Source: an uncultured bacterium
Lineage (GTDB): Bacteria; Bacillota; Clostridia; Oscillospirales; Acutalibacteraceae
Length of the DNA: 12,651 bases
NCBI GenBank assembly: GCA_905215055.1
Contig: CAJMOH010000063.1
Span: forward strand, 1-12,651
Direction: 5' to 3'
Part shown: positions 5,950-12,601 of the stretch, piece after piece
Position numbering within the stretch: the first letter of the stretch is position 1
Layout of the letters: every line of letters begins with the position of its first letter
Translations under genes and position numbers: made by a program
Notes under the pieces: generated by a model
What the model was told of the DNA's origin: nothing
Seen by the model: the letters and a program-made list of their open reading frames with translations, nothing else
Databases searched by the model: none

Positions 5950-8166
5950 ATGGATCAACTGATTGGGACACTGGCCCGGGAATTTCAGGTGCGGCCAGAG
6001 CATGCCCAGGCTGTGGTGGAGCTTTTGGACGAGGGCAACACGGTACCCTTCATCGCCCGTTACCGGAAGGAGCGCCACGGCGGGATGGACGACCAGACCA
6101 TCCGGGAGCTGGCGGACCGCCTGTCCTATCTGCGGGGCCTGGAGCAGCGCCGGGAAGAGGTGAAGGCGGCTGTCCAGGAGCAGGGAAAGCTGACTCCCCA
6201 GCTGGAAGCCGCCATTGACCGGGCGGCGACCTTGGCGGAGGTGGAGGACCTGTACCGGCCCTACCGTCCCAAGCGCCGGACCCGGGCCGGGATTGCCAGG
6301 GAAAAGGGGCTGGAGCCGCTGGCCCGGCTGCTCTGGAACGGGAAGGACAGCCAGGGCCGTCCTCTCCGGCAAAGCCCGGAGGAGCTGGCGCAACGCTTTG
6401 TCAACCCGGAAAAGGGCGTGGAAACCGTGGAGGAGGCCGTGCAGGGGGCCAAGGATATTTTGGCCGAGGACTTCTCCGATGACGCTGCCATTCGCAAGCG
6501 GCTGCGGGCCATGCTGCAAAAAAACGGCGTTCTCCGGTCCTCCGCCGCCAAGGAGGAGGATTCTGTTTACAGCCTCTACTATGACTTTGAAGAGCCGGTG
6601 CGCCGCCTGCAAAGCCACCGGGTGCTGGCCATCAACCGGGGGGAGAAGGAGGGCTTTCTCAAGGTTTCCCTGTATCCGGGGGAGGAAAGCCCCCTGCCTC
6701 GGATCCTGCGGGACGTGCCTTCCCGCCATCCTTACTGGGAGCTGTTGGAGCAGGTGGCCCAGGATGCCTGGTCCCGGCTGCTGTTCCCCTCTCTGGAGCG
6801 GGAAATTCGCGGCGATTTGACAGACATGGCCGACGAGCAGGCCATTCACACCTTCGCCCTGAACCTGCGCCCCCTGCTGATGCAGCCCCCGGTGAAAAAC
6901 CAGGTGGTGCTGGGCTTTGACCCGGCCTACCGCACAGGCTGCAAGCTGGCGGTGGTGGATGCCACCGGCAAGGTGCTGGACACGGCGGTGATCTATCCCA
7001 CCAAGCCCCACAACAAGGTGGAGGAGGCCAAAAAGGTCTTGCGCCGCCTGTGCGACGCTCACGGCGTCACCTGCGTGGCAATTGGCAACGGCACCGCCAG
7101 CCGGGAGTCGGAGCTGTTTGTGGCGGATTTCATCAAGGAATACGGCAGGCCTCTTTCCTACATGGTGGTCAGCGAGGCGGGAGCTTCGGTGTACTCCGCA
7201 TCTAAGCTGGGCGCCGAGGAATTTCCCGATTTTGACGTGTCCCTGCGCTCGGCGGTGAGCATTGCCCGGCGGCTCCAGGACCCCCTGGCGGAGCTGGTGA
7301 AGATTGACCCCAAGGCCATCGGCGTGGGGCAGTACCAGCACGATATGCCCCAGGCCCGGCTCTCCCAGGCGCTGGACGGTGTGGTGGAGGACTGTGTCAA
7401 CGGCGTGGGCGTGGATTTGAACACCGCGTCGCCTTCTCTGCTGCGGCGGGTGGCGGGCATCACTCCAGTGGTGGCCAAAAACGTGGTGGCTTATCGGGAG
7501 GAGCATGGAGGCTTTGCCAGCCGGAAGGAGCTGCTGAAGGTGCCAAAGCTGGGCCCCAAGGCCTTTGAGCAATGCGCCGGATTCCTGCGGGTGATGGAGA
7601 GCGAAAATGTGCTGGACCACACCGCCGTTCACCCGGAATCCTATCAGGCGGCGGAGCGGCTGCTGACTTTGTGCGGCTATTCCCTGGGGGATGTGGGCAA
7701 GCTTTCCGGCCTTCCCCAGCGGCTGGAAAAGGTAGGGGAGGCCAAGGCCGCCCAGGACTGCGGCGTGGGCTTGCCCACGCTGCGGGACATTGCCGGCGAG
7801 CTGCAAAAGCCCGGCCGGGATCCCCGGGACCAGCTGCCGCCGCCTCTGCTGCGGACCGACGTGATGGACCTTTCAGACCTAAAGCCGGGCATGAGGCTTT
7901 CCGGCACGGTCCGCAATGTGGTGGATTTTGGAGCCTTTGTGGATATTGGCGTTCATCAGGACGGCCTGGTCCATGTGTCCCAGATCACCAACCGGTATAT
8001 CCGCCATCCCTCCGAGGCGCTGACAGTGGGTGACATTGTGGAGGTGACGGTGCTGTCCGTGGACCAGGAGAAAAAGCGGATTTCCCTGACAATGCGGGAG
8101 GAGGCGCCCGCCAGTCTAGAGGCGGAAAAGGCCCGCGCCCCCCAAGGCGGCCGGCAAAAACGCTGA
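5950..8166 (+). CDS. tex: Tex family S1 RNA-binding protein
   Basis: A 738-aa cytoplasmic nucleic-acid-binding protein of the Tex/YdcI family, a relative of eukaryotic Spt6, linked to transcription and tolerance of stress. Domain order is canonical. The Tex N-terminal helical region has VPFIARYRKERHGG (about 32-45) and EDLYRPYRPKRRTRA (about 99-113). The YqgF/RNase H-like domain starts near LGFDPAYRTG (D324). Helix-hairpin-helix motifs begin near DLNTASP (489 on) and run to about 550. A C-terminal S1 domain runs from about 645 to 717 (LKPGMRLSGTVRNVVDFGAF). The length is normal. I chose ATG 5950 because AAGGGGG lies 8 bases upstream and the protein then begins as family members do. An in-frame ATG at 5878 with GGAG would add 24 residues. 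No clear terminator follows. Confidence 0.95.
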   Translation: MDQLIGTLAREFQVRPEHAQAVVELLDEGNTVPFIARYRKERHGGMDDQTIRELADRLSYLRGLEQRREEVKAAVQEQGKLTPQLEAAIDRAATLAEVEDLYRPYRPKRRTRAGIAREKGLEPLARLLWNGKDSQGRPLRQSPEELAQRFVNPEKGVETVEEAVQGAKDILAEDFSDDAAIRKRLRAMLQKNGVLRSSAAKEEDSVYSLYYDFEEPVRRLQSHRVLAINRGEKEGFLKVSLYPGEESPLPRILRDVPSRHPYWELLEQVAQDAWSRLLFPSLEREIRGDLTDMADEQAIHTFALNLRPLLMQPPVKNQVVLGFDPAYRTGCKLAVVDATGKVLDTAVIYPTKPHNKVEEAKKVLRRLCDAHGVTCVAIGNGTASRESELFVADFIKEYGRPLSYMVVSEAGASVYSASKLGAEEFPDFDVSLRSAVSIARRLQDPLAELVKIDPKAIGVGQYQHDMPQARLSQALDGVVEDCVNGVGVDLNTASPSLLRRVAGITPVVAKNVVAYREEHGGFASRKELLKVPKLGPKAFEQCAGFLRVMESENVLDHTAVHPESYQAAERLLTLCGYSLGDVGKLSGLPQRLEKVGEAKAAQDCGVGLPTLRDIAGELQKPGRDPRDQLPPPLLRTDVMDLSDLKPGMRLSGTVRNVVDFGAFVDIGVHQDGLVHVSQITNRYIRHPSEALTVGDIVEVTVLSVDQEKKRISLTMREEAPASLEAEKARAPQGGRQKR

Positions 8167-8195
8167 GAACAGACCTTTTTCAACAGATTTTACAG

Positions 8196-8266
8196 TGGTA
8201 TTATCTGGTATTAATGAAATTATCTGTGATTTATTGTATGATTTATGGGAAATCACCGGGTTGATT
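8196..8266 (+). promoter_or_regulatory. Candidate promoter/operator region of the Crp/Fnr gene
   Basis: The 178-base AT-rich gap before the regulator gene holds two direct copies of TGGTATTA (8196-8203 and 8206-8213), 10 bases apart; each reads as an extended -10 (TGn-TATTAt/a). The octamer ATTATCTG occurs at 8200 and 8219. TATGAT (8237-8242) is another -10-like site. The inverted repeat AATCA-N6-TGATT (8251-8266) has the size of a Crp/Fnr-family operator half-site pair. No good -35 is visible. Which element is the real promoter is undecided; autoregulation is inference. Confidence 0.35.
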
Positions 8267-8344
8267 CCGAGGTGTTCTTAAGCTGTTCTTTGTTTTTTGA
8301 AATTCGGCCTGCAAGGGAATTGCCGGCCAGACGAGGTGATTCTC

Positions 8345-8950
8345 ATGAACGTGGAGCTGGCGTTGTTTTACCAGCAAATTCTTCATCTGACAAGCGCGCC
8401 GTTGATCCAGCAGCTGGTGTCCTTCAGCGAAGTGCGAAAGGTGAGAAAGCGAGTGGTTTTCCATCAAAGCGGAAAGGTCCAGACTACGGTGGATATTTTG
8501 CTGCATGGGCTGGTGCGGGGCTTTTTTCTGGACAGGGTGGGGAAAGAGGTCACAGACTGCATCGCCCTTGTCCCCGGCACGCCCCTGGTGTCCGGCTTTG
8601 AGCTGGGCGGAGCCTCTGTAATCAGCCTGGAGGCGGTGGAGGAAACCACCATGGTGTCTCTGCCCTTAGCCCAGCTGGCCCCCCTTTTGCAAGAGCCGGA
8701 GCTGGTCCGGCTTTACCTGGAGTTCCAGCGGGACTCTCTTCGCAAGCACTGGAGGAACAAGCTGATGCTGGTGCAATACACGGCCCAGGAACGGTACCTC
8801 TGGTTTGTAAAGGAATATCCCGGGGTGATTGACAAGATGAGTCACAAGCACATCGCCTCCTTTTTGGGCATGACGCCTGTTTCTCTTTCCCGCATTCGCC
8901 GCAGTCTGCGGGACGGGGAGCTCAATGTGCGGAAACGGGAAACGCCTTAA
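8345..8950 (+). CDS. Crp/Fnr family transcriptional regulator
   Basis: A 201-aa protein laid out as an N-terminal cyclic-nucleotide-binding-like beta-barrel (about 20-115), a dimerisation helix (about 115-140) and a C-terminal winged helix. The recognition helix-turn-helix reads SHKHIASFLGMTPVSLSRIRR (about 166-186), very like Crp/Fnr proteins. There is a single cysteine (C72), so an FNR-type four-cysteine Fe-S cluster is excluded. The RGE-type cAMP phosphate-binding signature is also missing, so the effector is unknown. ATG 8345 has GAGGTG six bases upstream; an in-frame ATG at 8297 lacks an SD. The gene ends at a strong terminator. Targets cannot be told from the window. Confidence 0.9.
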   Translation: MNVELALFYQQILHLTSAPLIQQLVSFSEVRKVRKRVVFHQSGKVQTTVDILLHGLVRGFFLDRVGKEVTDCIALVPGTPLVSGFELGGASVISLEAVEETTMVSLPLAQLAPLLQEPELVRLYLEFQRDSLRKHWRNKLMLVQYTAQERYLWFVKEYPGVIDKMSHKHIASFLGMTPVSLSRIRRSLRDGELNVRKRETP

Positions 8951-8951
8951 A

Positions 8952-8997
8952 ATCCCCCTGCCAGCGGCGCTTTGCCGGTGCGCAGGGGGATCTTTTT
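8952..8997 (+). terminator. Terminator of the Crp/Fnr gene, possibly bidirectional
   Basis: ATCCCCCTGC (8952-8961) pairs perfectly with GCAGGGGGAT (8982-8991), with a further small GC stem inside the loop, and is followed by CTTTTT. On the minus strand the stem is followed by TTTT, so it could also stop sigG transcription, which converges from the right and ends at 9016. Confidence 0.88.
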
Positions 8998-9015
8998 CCA
9001 GGAGAAGGAAGAGCC

Positions 9016-9786
9016 TTACCGCAGCTCCTTCTTGATCTTGTTCAAGGCCCCCTTTTCCAGCCGGGACACCTGAGCCTGGGAGATGCCAATGCGTCCGGCC
9101 ACCTCCATCTGGGTTTTACCCTCTAGAAACCGCAGGGAGAGGATTTTTTTCTCCCGGGGGCTTAGGTTTTGGATGGCCTGCTTCACGGCAATTTCCTCCA
9201 GCCAGTCTCCGTCTCCGGCGGGATCTCCTACCTGGTCCATAATATAGATGGTGTCGCCCCCGTCGGAGAACACCGGCTCGTACAGGGAAACCGGCTCCAC
9301 AATGGCCTCCAGAGCCAGCACCACGTCCTCCCGTTTCATGGAAAGCTCCTGGGCAATCTCCTCAACAGTGGGTTCCCGGCTTTTCTCCGCGGTGAGGCGC
9401 TCCTTGCACTGGATGGCCTTATAGGCCGTGTCCCGCAGAGAGCGGCTGACCCGCACCGGATTGTTGTCCCGCAGAAACCGCCGGACCTCCCCGATAATCA
9501 TGGGAACGCCGTAGGTGGAAAACTGCACGCCCTGGTTCACGTCAAAGTGGTCGATGGCCTTCATCAGCCCAATACACCCCACTTGGAACAGATCGTCCGG
9601 GTTTTCGCCCCGGTTGCCAAACCGCTGAATCACGCTGAGCACCAGCCGCAGGTTCCCGGAAATCAGGGCTTCTCTGGCTCCCTTGTCCCCGTTGTGGCTT
9701 TTGATAAGCAGCTCCCTTGTCTCCTCGCTTTTCAAAACCTTCAGCCGCGACGTGTTCACGCCGCAGATTTCCACTTTCCCCTGCAT
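9016..9786 (-). CDS. sigG: Late forespore RNA polymerase sigma factor SigG
   Basis: A 256-aa sigma-70 family factor (SigB/F/G group) that directs late transcription in the forespore after engulfment. The N-terminus KVEICGVNTS (4-13) is the SigG hallmark. Region 2 contains NLRLVLSVIQRF (45-56), DDLFQVGCIGLMKAID (64-79) and the -10-recognising FSTYGVPMIIGEVRRFLRDN (89-108). Region 3 spans about 115-175, and SDGGDTIYIMDQ (174-185) is close to B. subtilis SigG. Region 4 has SPREKKILSLRF and the helix-turn-helix TQMEVAGRIGISQAQVSRLE (225-244). ATG at 9786 has GGAGGTGG nine bases upstream. spoIIGA/sigE, the usual Bacillus neighbours, are not adjacent. Its presence implies an endospore former. Confidence 0.96.
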   Translation of the reverse strand: MQGKVEICGVNTSRLKVLKSEETRELLIKSHNGDKGAREALISGNLRLVLSVIQRFGNRGENPDDLFQVGCIGLMKAIDHFDVNQGVQFSTYGVPMIIGEVRRFLRDNNPVRVSRSLRDTAYKAIQCKERLTAEKSREPTVEEIAQELSMKREDVVLALEAIVEPVSLYEPVFSDGGDTIYIMDQVGDPAGDGDWLEEIAVKQAIQNLSPREKKILSLRFLEGKTQMEVAGRIGISQAQVSRLEKGALNKIKKELR

Positions 9787-9821
9787 AGAAAAAGACCACC
9801 TCCGAAAAATTCTTCCAGAGG

Positions 9822-9851
9822 TAGTCTTTGCTTTTTTGAAAAGCTTTAATC
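9822..9851 (-). promoter_or_regulatory. Possible forespore (SigF/SigG-type) promoter of sigG
   Basis: On the minus strand GATTA (9851-9847) and AAGACTA (9828-9822) are 18 bases apart. They resemble the Bacillus SigG pattern (-35 GnATR, -10 CATnnTA) with one mismatch in the -35 and two in the -10. The start would lie about 27-30 bases upstream of the sigG ATG. Forespore autoregulation of sigG is established in Bacillus; the match here is imperfect, so this is tentative. Confidence 0.3.
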
Positions 9852-9854
9852 AGC

Positions 9855-9892
9855 GGGGAAAAACCGCCGCCTTTTCCCCGGCGAAGGCCGGG
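9855..9892 (-). repeat. Two overlapping hairpins between the SEC-C gene and sigG
   Basis: GGGGAAAA (9855-9862) pairs with TTTTCCCC (9872-9879). CCCGGC (9877-9882) pairs with GCCGGG (9887-9892). They share three bases, so only one full stem can form at a time. On the minus strand they follow the SEC-C gene stop by about 20 bases. Neither has a trailing T-run, so they are at best a weak terminator or a leader switch ahead of sigG. Confidence 0.4.
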
Positions 9893-9912
9893 CTCTCCTT
9901 ATAGGCTTTGGC

Positions 9913-10410
9913 TTATAAATCCCGGCCGCAACACTTTTTATATTTTTTTCCGCTCCCGCAGGGGCAGGGATCGTTGCGGCCCACCTTGGGACCCTTTACC
10001 ACGGTTTTGGAGAGCTTTTGCTCCTTGTACAGCTCCCTGCGGCGCTCTTCCGGGATCAGCTTGTCCCACTGGGGCAGGGTGTAGAGCCACTCAGCCTTGG
10101 CCTCTACCATGTTCTTGTAGAGCAGCTCCTTGTCATAGTTCAGGTTGACCTCGGTGTCCTCTTCCAGTGCTTCCAGGGAGTTTTTCTCCTTCAGGCTGTC
10201 GTTGATGCCGTCCAGAAAGCCCACCATTGTCATCAGGTCCACGCCGTACTTGTCCGCGTAGCCCTTCACCGTGTTTTTCCGGGGCTTGCTTTCCAGAATC
10301 CGCTTGTAGATCTCCGTCTCCCGCTGGAAATATTCCTTCCAGAATTCCACGCCCTTGGGTCCGTTCTGCTGTTCTTCCGCGTATTGCCGCCATTGCTCCA
10401 GCAATGCCAT
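9913..10410 (-). CDS. SEC-C metal-binding motif protein, unknown function
   Basis: A 165-aa soluble protein. The last 20 residues form a complete SEC-C motif, VGRNDPCPCGSGKKYKKCCG (143-162), with the four cysteines C149, C151, C160 and C161 in the CxC-x8-CC zinc-binding pattern known from the C-terminus of SecA and many small bacterial proteins. The first 140 residues are charged and mostly helical, with no recognised catalytic domain. It is far too short for SecA. ATG at 10410 is preceded by AAGGAGAG. It has its own strong promoter, divergent from cca, and lies 126 bases upstream of sigG on the same strand, so some read-through is possible. The motif is certain; the function is unknown. Confidence 0.85.
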   Translation of the reverse strand: MALLEQWRQYAEEQQNGPKGVEFWKEYFQRETEIYKRILESKPRKNTVKGYADKYGVDLMTMVGFLDGINDSLKEKNSLEALEEDTEVNLNYDKELLYKNMVEAKAEWLYTLPQWDKLIPEERRRELYKEQKLSKTVVKGPKVGRNDPCPCGSGKKYKKCCGRDL

Positions 10411-10455
10411 GCCGCATCTCTCCTTGTTCCTTGGTTTTCCATGCTTCAGGGTTGT

Positions 10456-10484
10456 ATCTTACCATGTTTCCCCGGGGATGTCAA
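10456..10484 (-). promoter_or_regulatory. SigA-type promoter of the SEC-C gene (extended -10)
   Basis: On the minus strand a perfect TTGACA (10484-10479) lies 17 bases before TAAGAT (10461-10456), which carries an upstream TGG extended -10. The spacer contains the perfect palindrome TCCCCGGGGA (10469-10478), a possible operator. The -35 box lies only 11 bases from that of the divergent cca promoter. Confidence 0.8.
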
Positions 10485-10495
10485 CGAGAGGGCGC

Positions 10496-10524
10496 TTTTC
10501 ACCGGTCCTCTTTTCTGCTATAAT
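10496..10524 (+). promoter_or_regulatory. SigA-type promoter of cca (extended -10)
   Basis: TTTTCA (10496-10501) lies 17 bases before a perfect TATAAT (10519-10524) with TGC directly upstream (extended -10). Start near 10531, leader about 66 bases, ending in AAAAGGAGG (10581-10589) before the ATG at 10597. Confidence 0.8.
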
Positions 10525-10596
10525 GTCTGTGGCAGGAGGGCGGCAGGCGTCCTCAGGCCGTTTCCCTGCCCACACTCTCAAAAAGGAGGAATCTCC

Positions 10597-11949
10597 ATGA
10601 CAGCGTTTTCCATCCAGCCGCCCCGGCAGGTGCTTTCTCTTTTAGACCGGCTGGAGTCTGCCGGCTTTGAGGCCTGGGTGGTGGGCGGCTGCGTCCGAGA
10701 TTCCCTTTTGGGCAAGGTCCCCTTTGACTGGGATGTGACCACCAGCGCCCGGCCGGAGGAAACCGCCGCCTGCCTGGAAGGGGAACGGCTGCTCCAAACC
10801 GGCGCCGCCCACGGCACGGTGGCTCTGATCTCCCAAGAGGGCCGTCCCATCGAGATTACCACCTTCCGGGCGGACGGGACCTATACCGACAGCCGCCACC
10901 CGGATTCCGTCACCTTTTCCCGCCGCCTGGAGGACGACCTGTCCCGCCGGGATTTCACCGTCAACGCTATGGCCTACCATCCCGGCCGGGGACTGGTGGA
11001 CCTGTTTGGAGGCAGGCGGGATTTGGAGGCGGCGCTGCTCCGGTGCGTGGGAGACCCGGCCCGCCGCTTCTCTGAGGACGCCCTGCGGATTCTCCGCTGC
11101 CTGCGCTTTGCCTCCCAGCTGGAATTTTCCATCGAGTCTGCCACCGGCACCGCTCTGGTGGAAGCAAGGGGGCTGCTTTCGGTCATCTCCCAGGAACGGG
11201 TGCGGGAGGAGCTGACAAAGCTGCTTTGCGGGCCGGGGGCGGCGTCTGTTTTGCGAGAGTACAGCCAGGTGGTGTTTGCCGTCCTGCCGGAGCTGGCCCC
11301 CATGAAGGGCTGCGCCCAGGAGACCCCCTACCATTGCTTTGACGTGTGGGAGCACACCCTCCACGCCCTGGACCACGCCCCCCGGCAGCCAGATCTGCGC
11401 TGGGCTGTGCTGCTCCACGACGGGGGAAAGCCGGGGAAAAAATTCTACTCTCCCGACGGTCTGGCCCACTTTTACGGACACCCGCCGGAAAGCGGCAGAA
11501 TTGCCAGGGAAATCCTCTCGCGGCTGCGGTTTTCCAACCGGGAGCGGGAGTGGATTGCCGCCCTGGTGGACCACCACGAGGAATCCATGCCGATGGGGGA
11601 GCGCCGGGTGAAAAGGTTGTTGGGCCAGTACGGAGAGAAATTTCTGTTCACCCTGTTTCAGCTCCAGGAGGCGGACAACTTTGCCAAAGCCCCCGGTATT
11701 TTCCAGCAGCGCCTGCCCTTGCTTGAGGAGAGCCGGCAGACTGCCCGGCAGGTTTTGGCTCGGGGGGACTGCTTGACCCTGCGGGACATGGCGGTTTCCG
11801 GAAAGGACCTGAAGGCAATGGGAATTTCCCCCGGGCCGGAAATGGGAAAGCTGCTGCGGCGGCTGTTCCAGGCGGTGGAAGGGGGAGAGGTCCCCAACCA
11901 GCGGGAGCCGCTGCTGGCCCTGGCCTGCCGCTTGCTGGATGGGAAGTGA
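10597..11949 (+). CDS. cca: CCA tRNA nucleotidyltransferase with HD domain
   Basis: A 450-aa class II tRNA nucleotidyltransferase that builds or repairs the 3'-CCA of tRNAs from CTP and ATP. The head domain has GGCVRD (30-35) and the metal-binding DWD (44-46). RRDFTVNAMA (117-126) and the neck motif DPARRFSEDALRILRCLRF (153-171) follow, the latter containing the nucleotide-selecting EDxLR pattern. A C-terminal HD-type phosphohydrolase region carries H253, LLHDGGKP (H274-D275) and GHPPESG (H295), as in many clostridial enzymes and E. coli Cca. ATG 10597 is chosen because AAAAGGAGG precedes it by 7 bases; the open frame extends further upstream without coding character. The visible tRNAs in the window already encode CCA, so repair is its likely duty. 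Confidence 0.96.
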   Translation: MTAFSIQPPRQVLSLLDRLESAGFEAWVVGGCVRDSLLGKVPFDWDVTTSARPEETAACLEGERLLQTGAAHGTVALISQEGRPIEITTFRADGTYTDSRHPDSVTFSRRLEDDLSRRDFTVNAMAYHPGRGLVDLFGGRRDLEAALLRCVGDPARRFSEDALRILRCLRFASQLEFSIESATGTALVEARGLLSVISQERVREELTKLLCGPGAASVLREYSQVVFAVLPELAPMKGCAQETPYHCFDVWEHTLHALDHAPRQPDLRWAVLLHDGGKPGKKFYSPDGLAHFYGHPPESGRIAREILSRLRFSNREREWIAALVDHHEESMPMGERRVKRLLGQYGEKFLFTLFQLQEADNFAKAPGIFQQRLPLLEESRQTARQVLARGDCLTLRDMAVSGKDLKAMGISPGPEMGKLLRRLFQAVEGGEVPNQREPLLALACRLLDGK

Positions 11950-11959
11950 CCGGAATATG

Positions 11960-11988
11960 AAAAGCGCCGCGGAAATGTCCCGCGGCGC
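11960..11988 (-). terminator. Terminator between cca and mazF, with T-run for mazF
   Basis: GCGCCGCGG (11964-11972) and CCGCGGCGC (11980-11988) form a perfect 9-bp, all-GC stem with a 7-base loop. On the minus strand TTTT follows directly, 15 bases after the mazF stop. On the plus strand no T-run follows, but the stem sits 14 bases after the cca stop and may slow or protect that transcript too. Confidence 0.75.
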
Positions 11989-12020
11989 GCCTGCGGCCTG
12001 CCTTTATGTAGGCCGCAGGC
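11989..12020 (-). repeat. 11-bp hairpin enclosing the mazF stop codon
   Basis: GCCTGCGGCCT (11989-11999) and AGGCCGCAGGC (12010-12020) are perfect complements with a 10-base loop that contains the mazF TAA (12006-12004 on the minus strand). It directly abuts the terminator stem, so the two convergent transcripts end in a tandem hairpin array. The stem includes the last codons of mazF. Confidence 0.6.
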
Positions 12021-12354
12021 CAAAGCTGATGGAAAGGGCCTGGTCCACCCGGCCCATAGAGTCTGGGTCAAGCCGGCCCATTTTTTCCCGCAGCCGGTGT
12101 TTGTCCAGGGTGCGCACCTGTTCCAGCAGGATGATGGAGTCCTTAATCAGCCCGGACCCTTGGGCGTTGACAGCGATGTGGGTTGGCAGGTTTGCCTTGT
12201 CCTTTTGGCTGGTGATGGCCGCGGCGATCACCGTGGGGCTGAACTTGTTGCCCACGTCGTTTTGCACGATAAGCACAGGCCGCACGCCGCCTTGCTCGGA
12301 ACCCACTACGGGGCTTAAATCCGCGTAATAGATGTCTCCTCTGTGTACGATCAC
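12004..12354 (-). CDS. mazF: MazF family endoribonuclease toxin (NdoA/EndoA-like)
   Basis: A 116-aa sequence-specific mRNA interferase of the MazF/PemK family, a small cytoplasmic dimer. It is very similar to B. subtilis NdoA: IVHRGDIYYADLSPVVGSEQ (2-21), GGVRPVLIVQND (22-33) and the catalytic pair R25 and T48 at exactly the B. subtilis positions, so it should be active. I chose GTG at 12354: GGAG (12368-12365) lies 10 bases upstream, and the protein then begins MIVHRGD and has the same length as NdoA. A longer TTG start (12375) lacks a usable SD. No mazE/EndoAI antitoxin gene is found in the 250 bases upstream. Its promoter is unclear; a TACAAT on the minus strand at 12457-12452 has no matching -35. 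Confidence 0.94.
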   Translation of the reverse strand: MIVHRGDIYYADLSPVVGSEQGGVRPVLIVQNDVGNKFSPTVIAAAITSQKDKANLPTHIAVNAQGSGLIKDSIILLEQVRTLDKHRLREKMGRLDPDSMGRVDQALSISFGLRPT

Positions 12355-12520
12355 GGTTTTCACACTCCGTTGCAATGATTTGTCTTTAGTTTTGCCTCCA
12401 TTTGGCTGGTTTAATCACCCAAGCGAGGTTTTCCGCGGGTTTGTCTATTCCATTGTATCCAGGAGCCGGGGCTTTGGTGCGGGGGAAAAATAAAAAATTC
12501 AAAAAATTTGAAAAAAGGGG

Positions 12521-12549
12521 TTGCATTTTCCAGAAGGCTGTGATATTAT
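12521..12549 (+). promoter_or_regulatory. Promoter of the tRNA-Ala transcript, with A-rich UP-like region
   Basis: TTGCAT (12521-12526) lies 17 bases before TATTAT (12544-12549), with TGA just upstream (extended -10). A run of A/T tracts (about 12485-12517), including the inverted repeat TTCAAA-N3-TTTGAA (12498-12512), directly precedes the -35, as in UP elements of strong tRNA/rRNA promoters. A second frame, TATAAT at 12547-12552, would need a 20-base spacer and is less likely. Start near 12556, about 46 bases before the tRNA. Confidence 0.8.
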
Positions 12550-12601
12550 AATCAAGCGCTAAGGCGAGAGACAAAAACGCCGGGCCGCGACAAGTGAATA
12601 T

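Noticed and set aside
4918..7806. A 962-codon open frame on the minus strand across the permease and tex genes
   Set aside because: It is antisense to two clearly conserved genes, its translation is Gln/His/Gly-rich low-complexity sequence, and GC-biased third positions of the real genes remove stops from this frame.
12363..12404. A 13-codon minus-strand mini-ORF (MEAKLKTNHCNGV) ending just before the mazF GTG
   Set aside because: It could be a coupling peptide, but it has no SD and is short enough to be chance.
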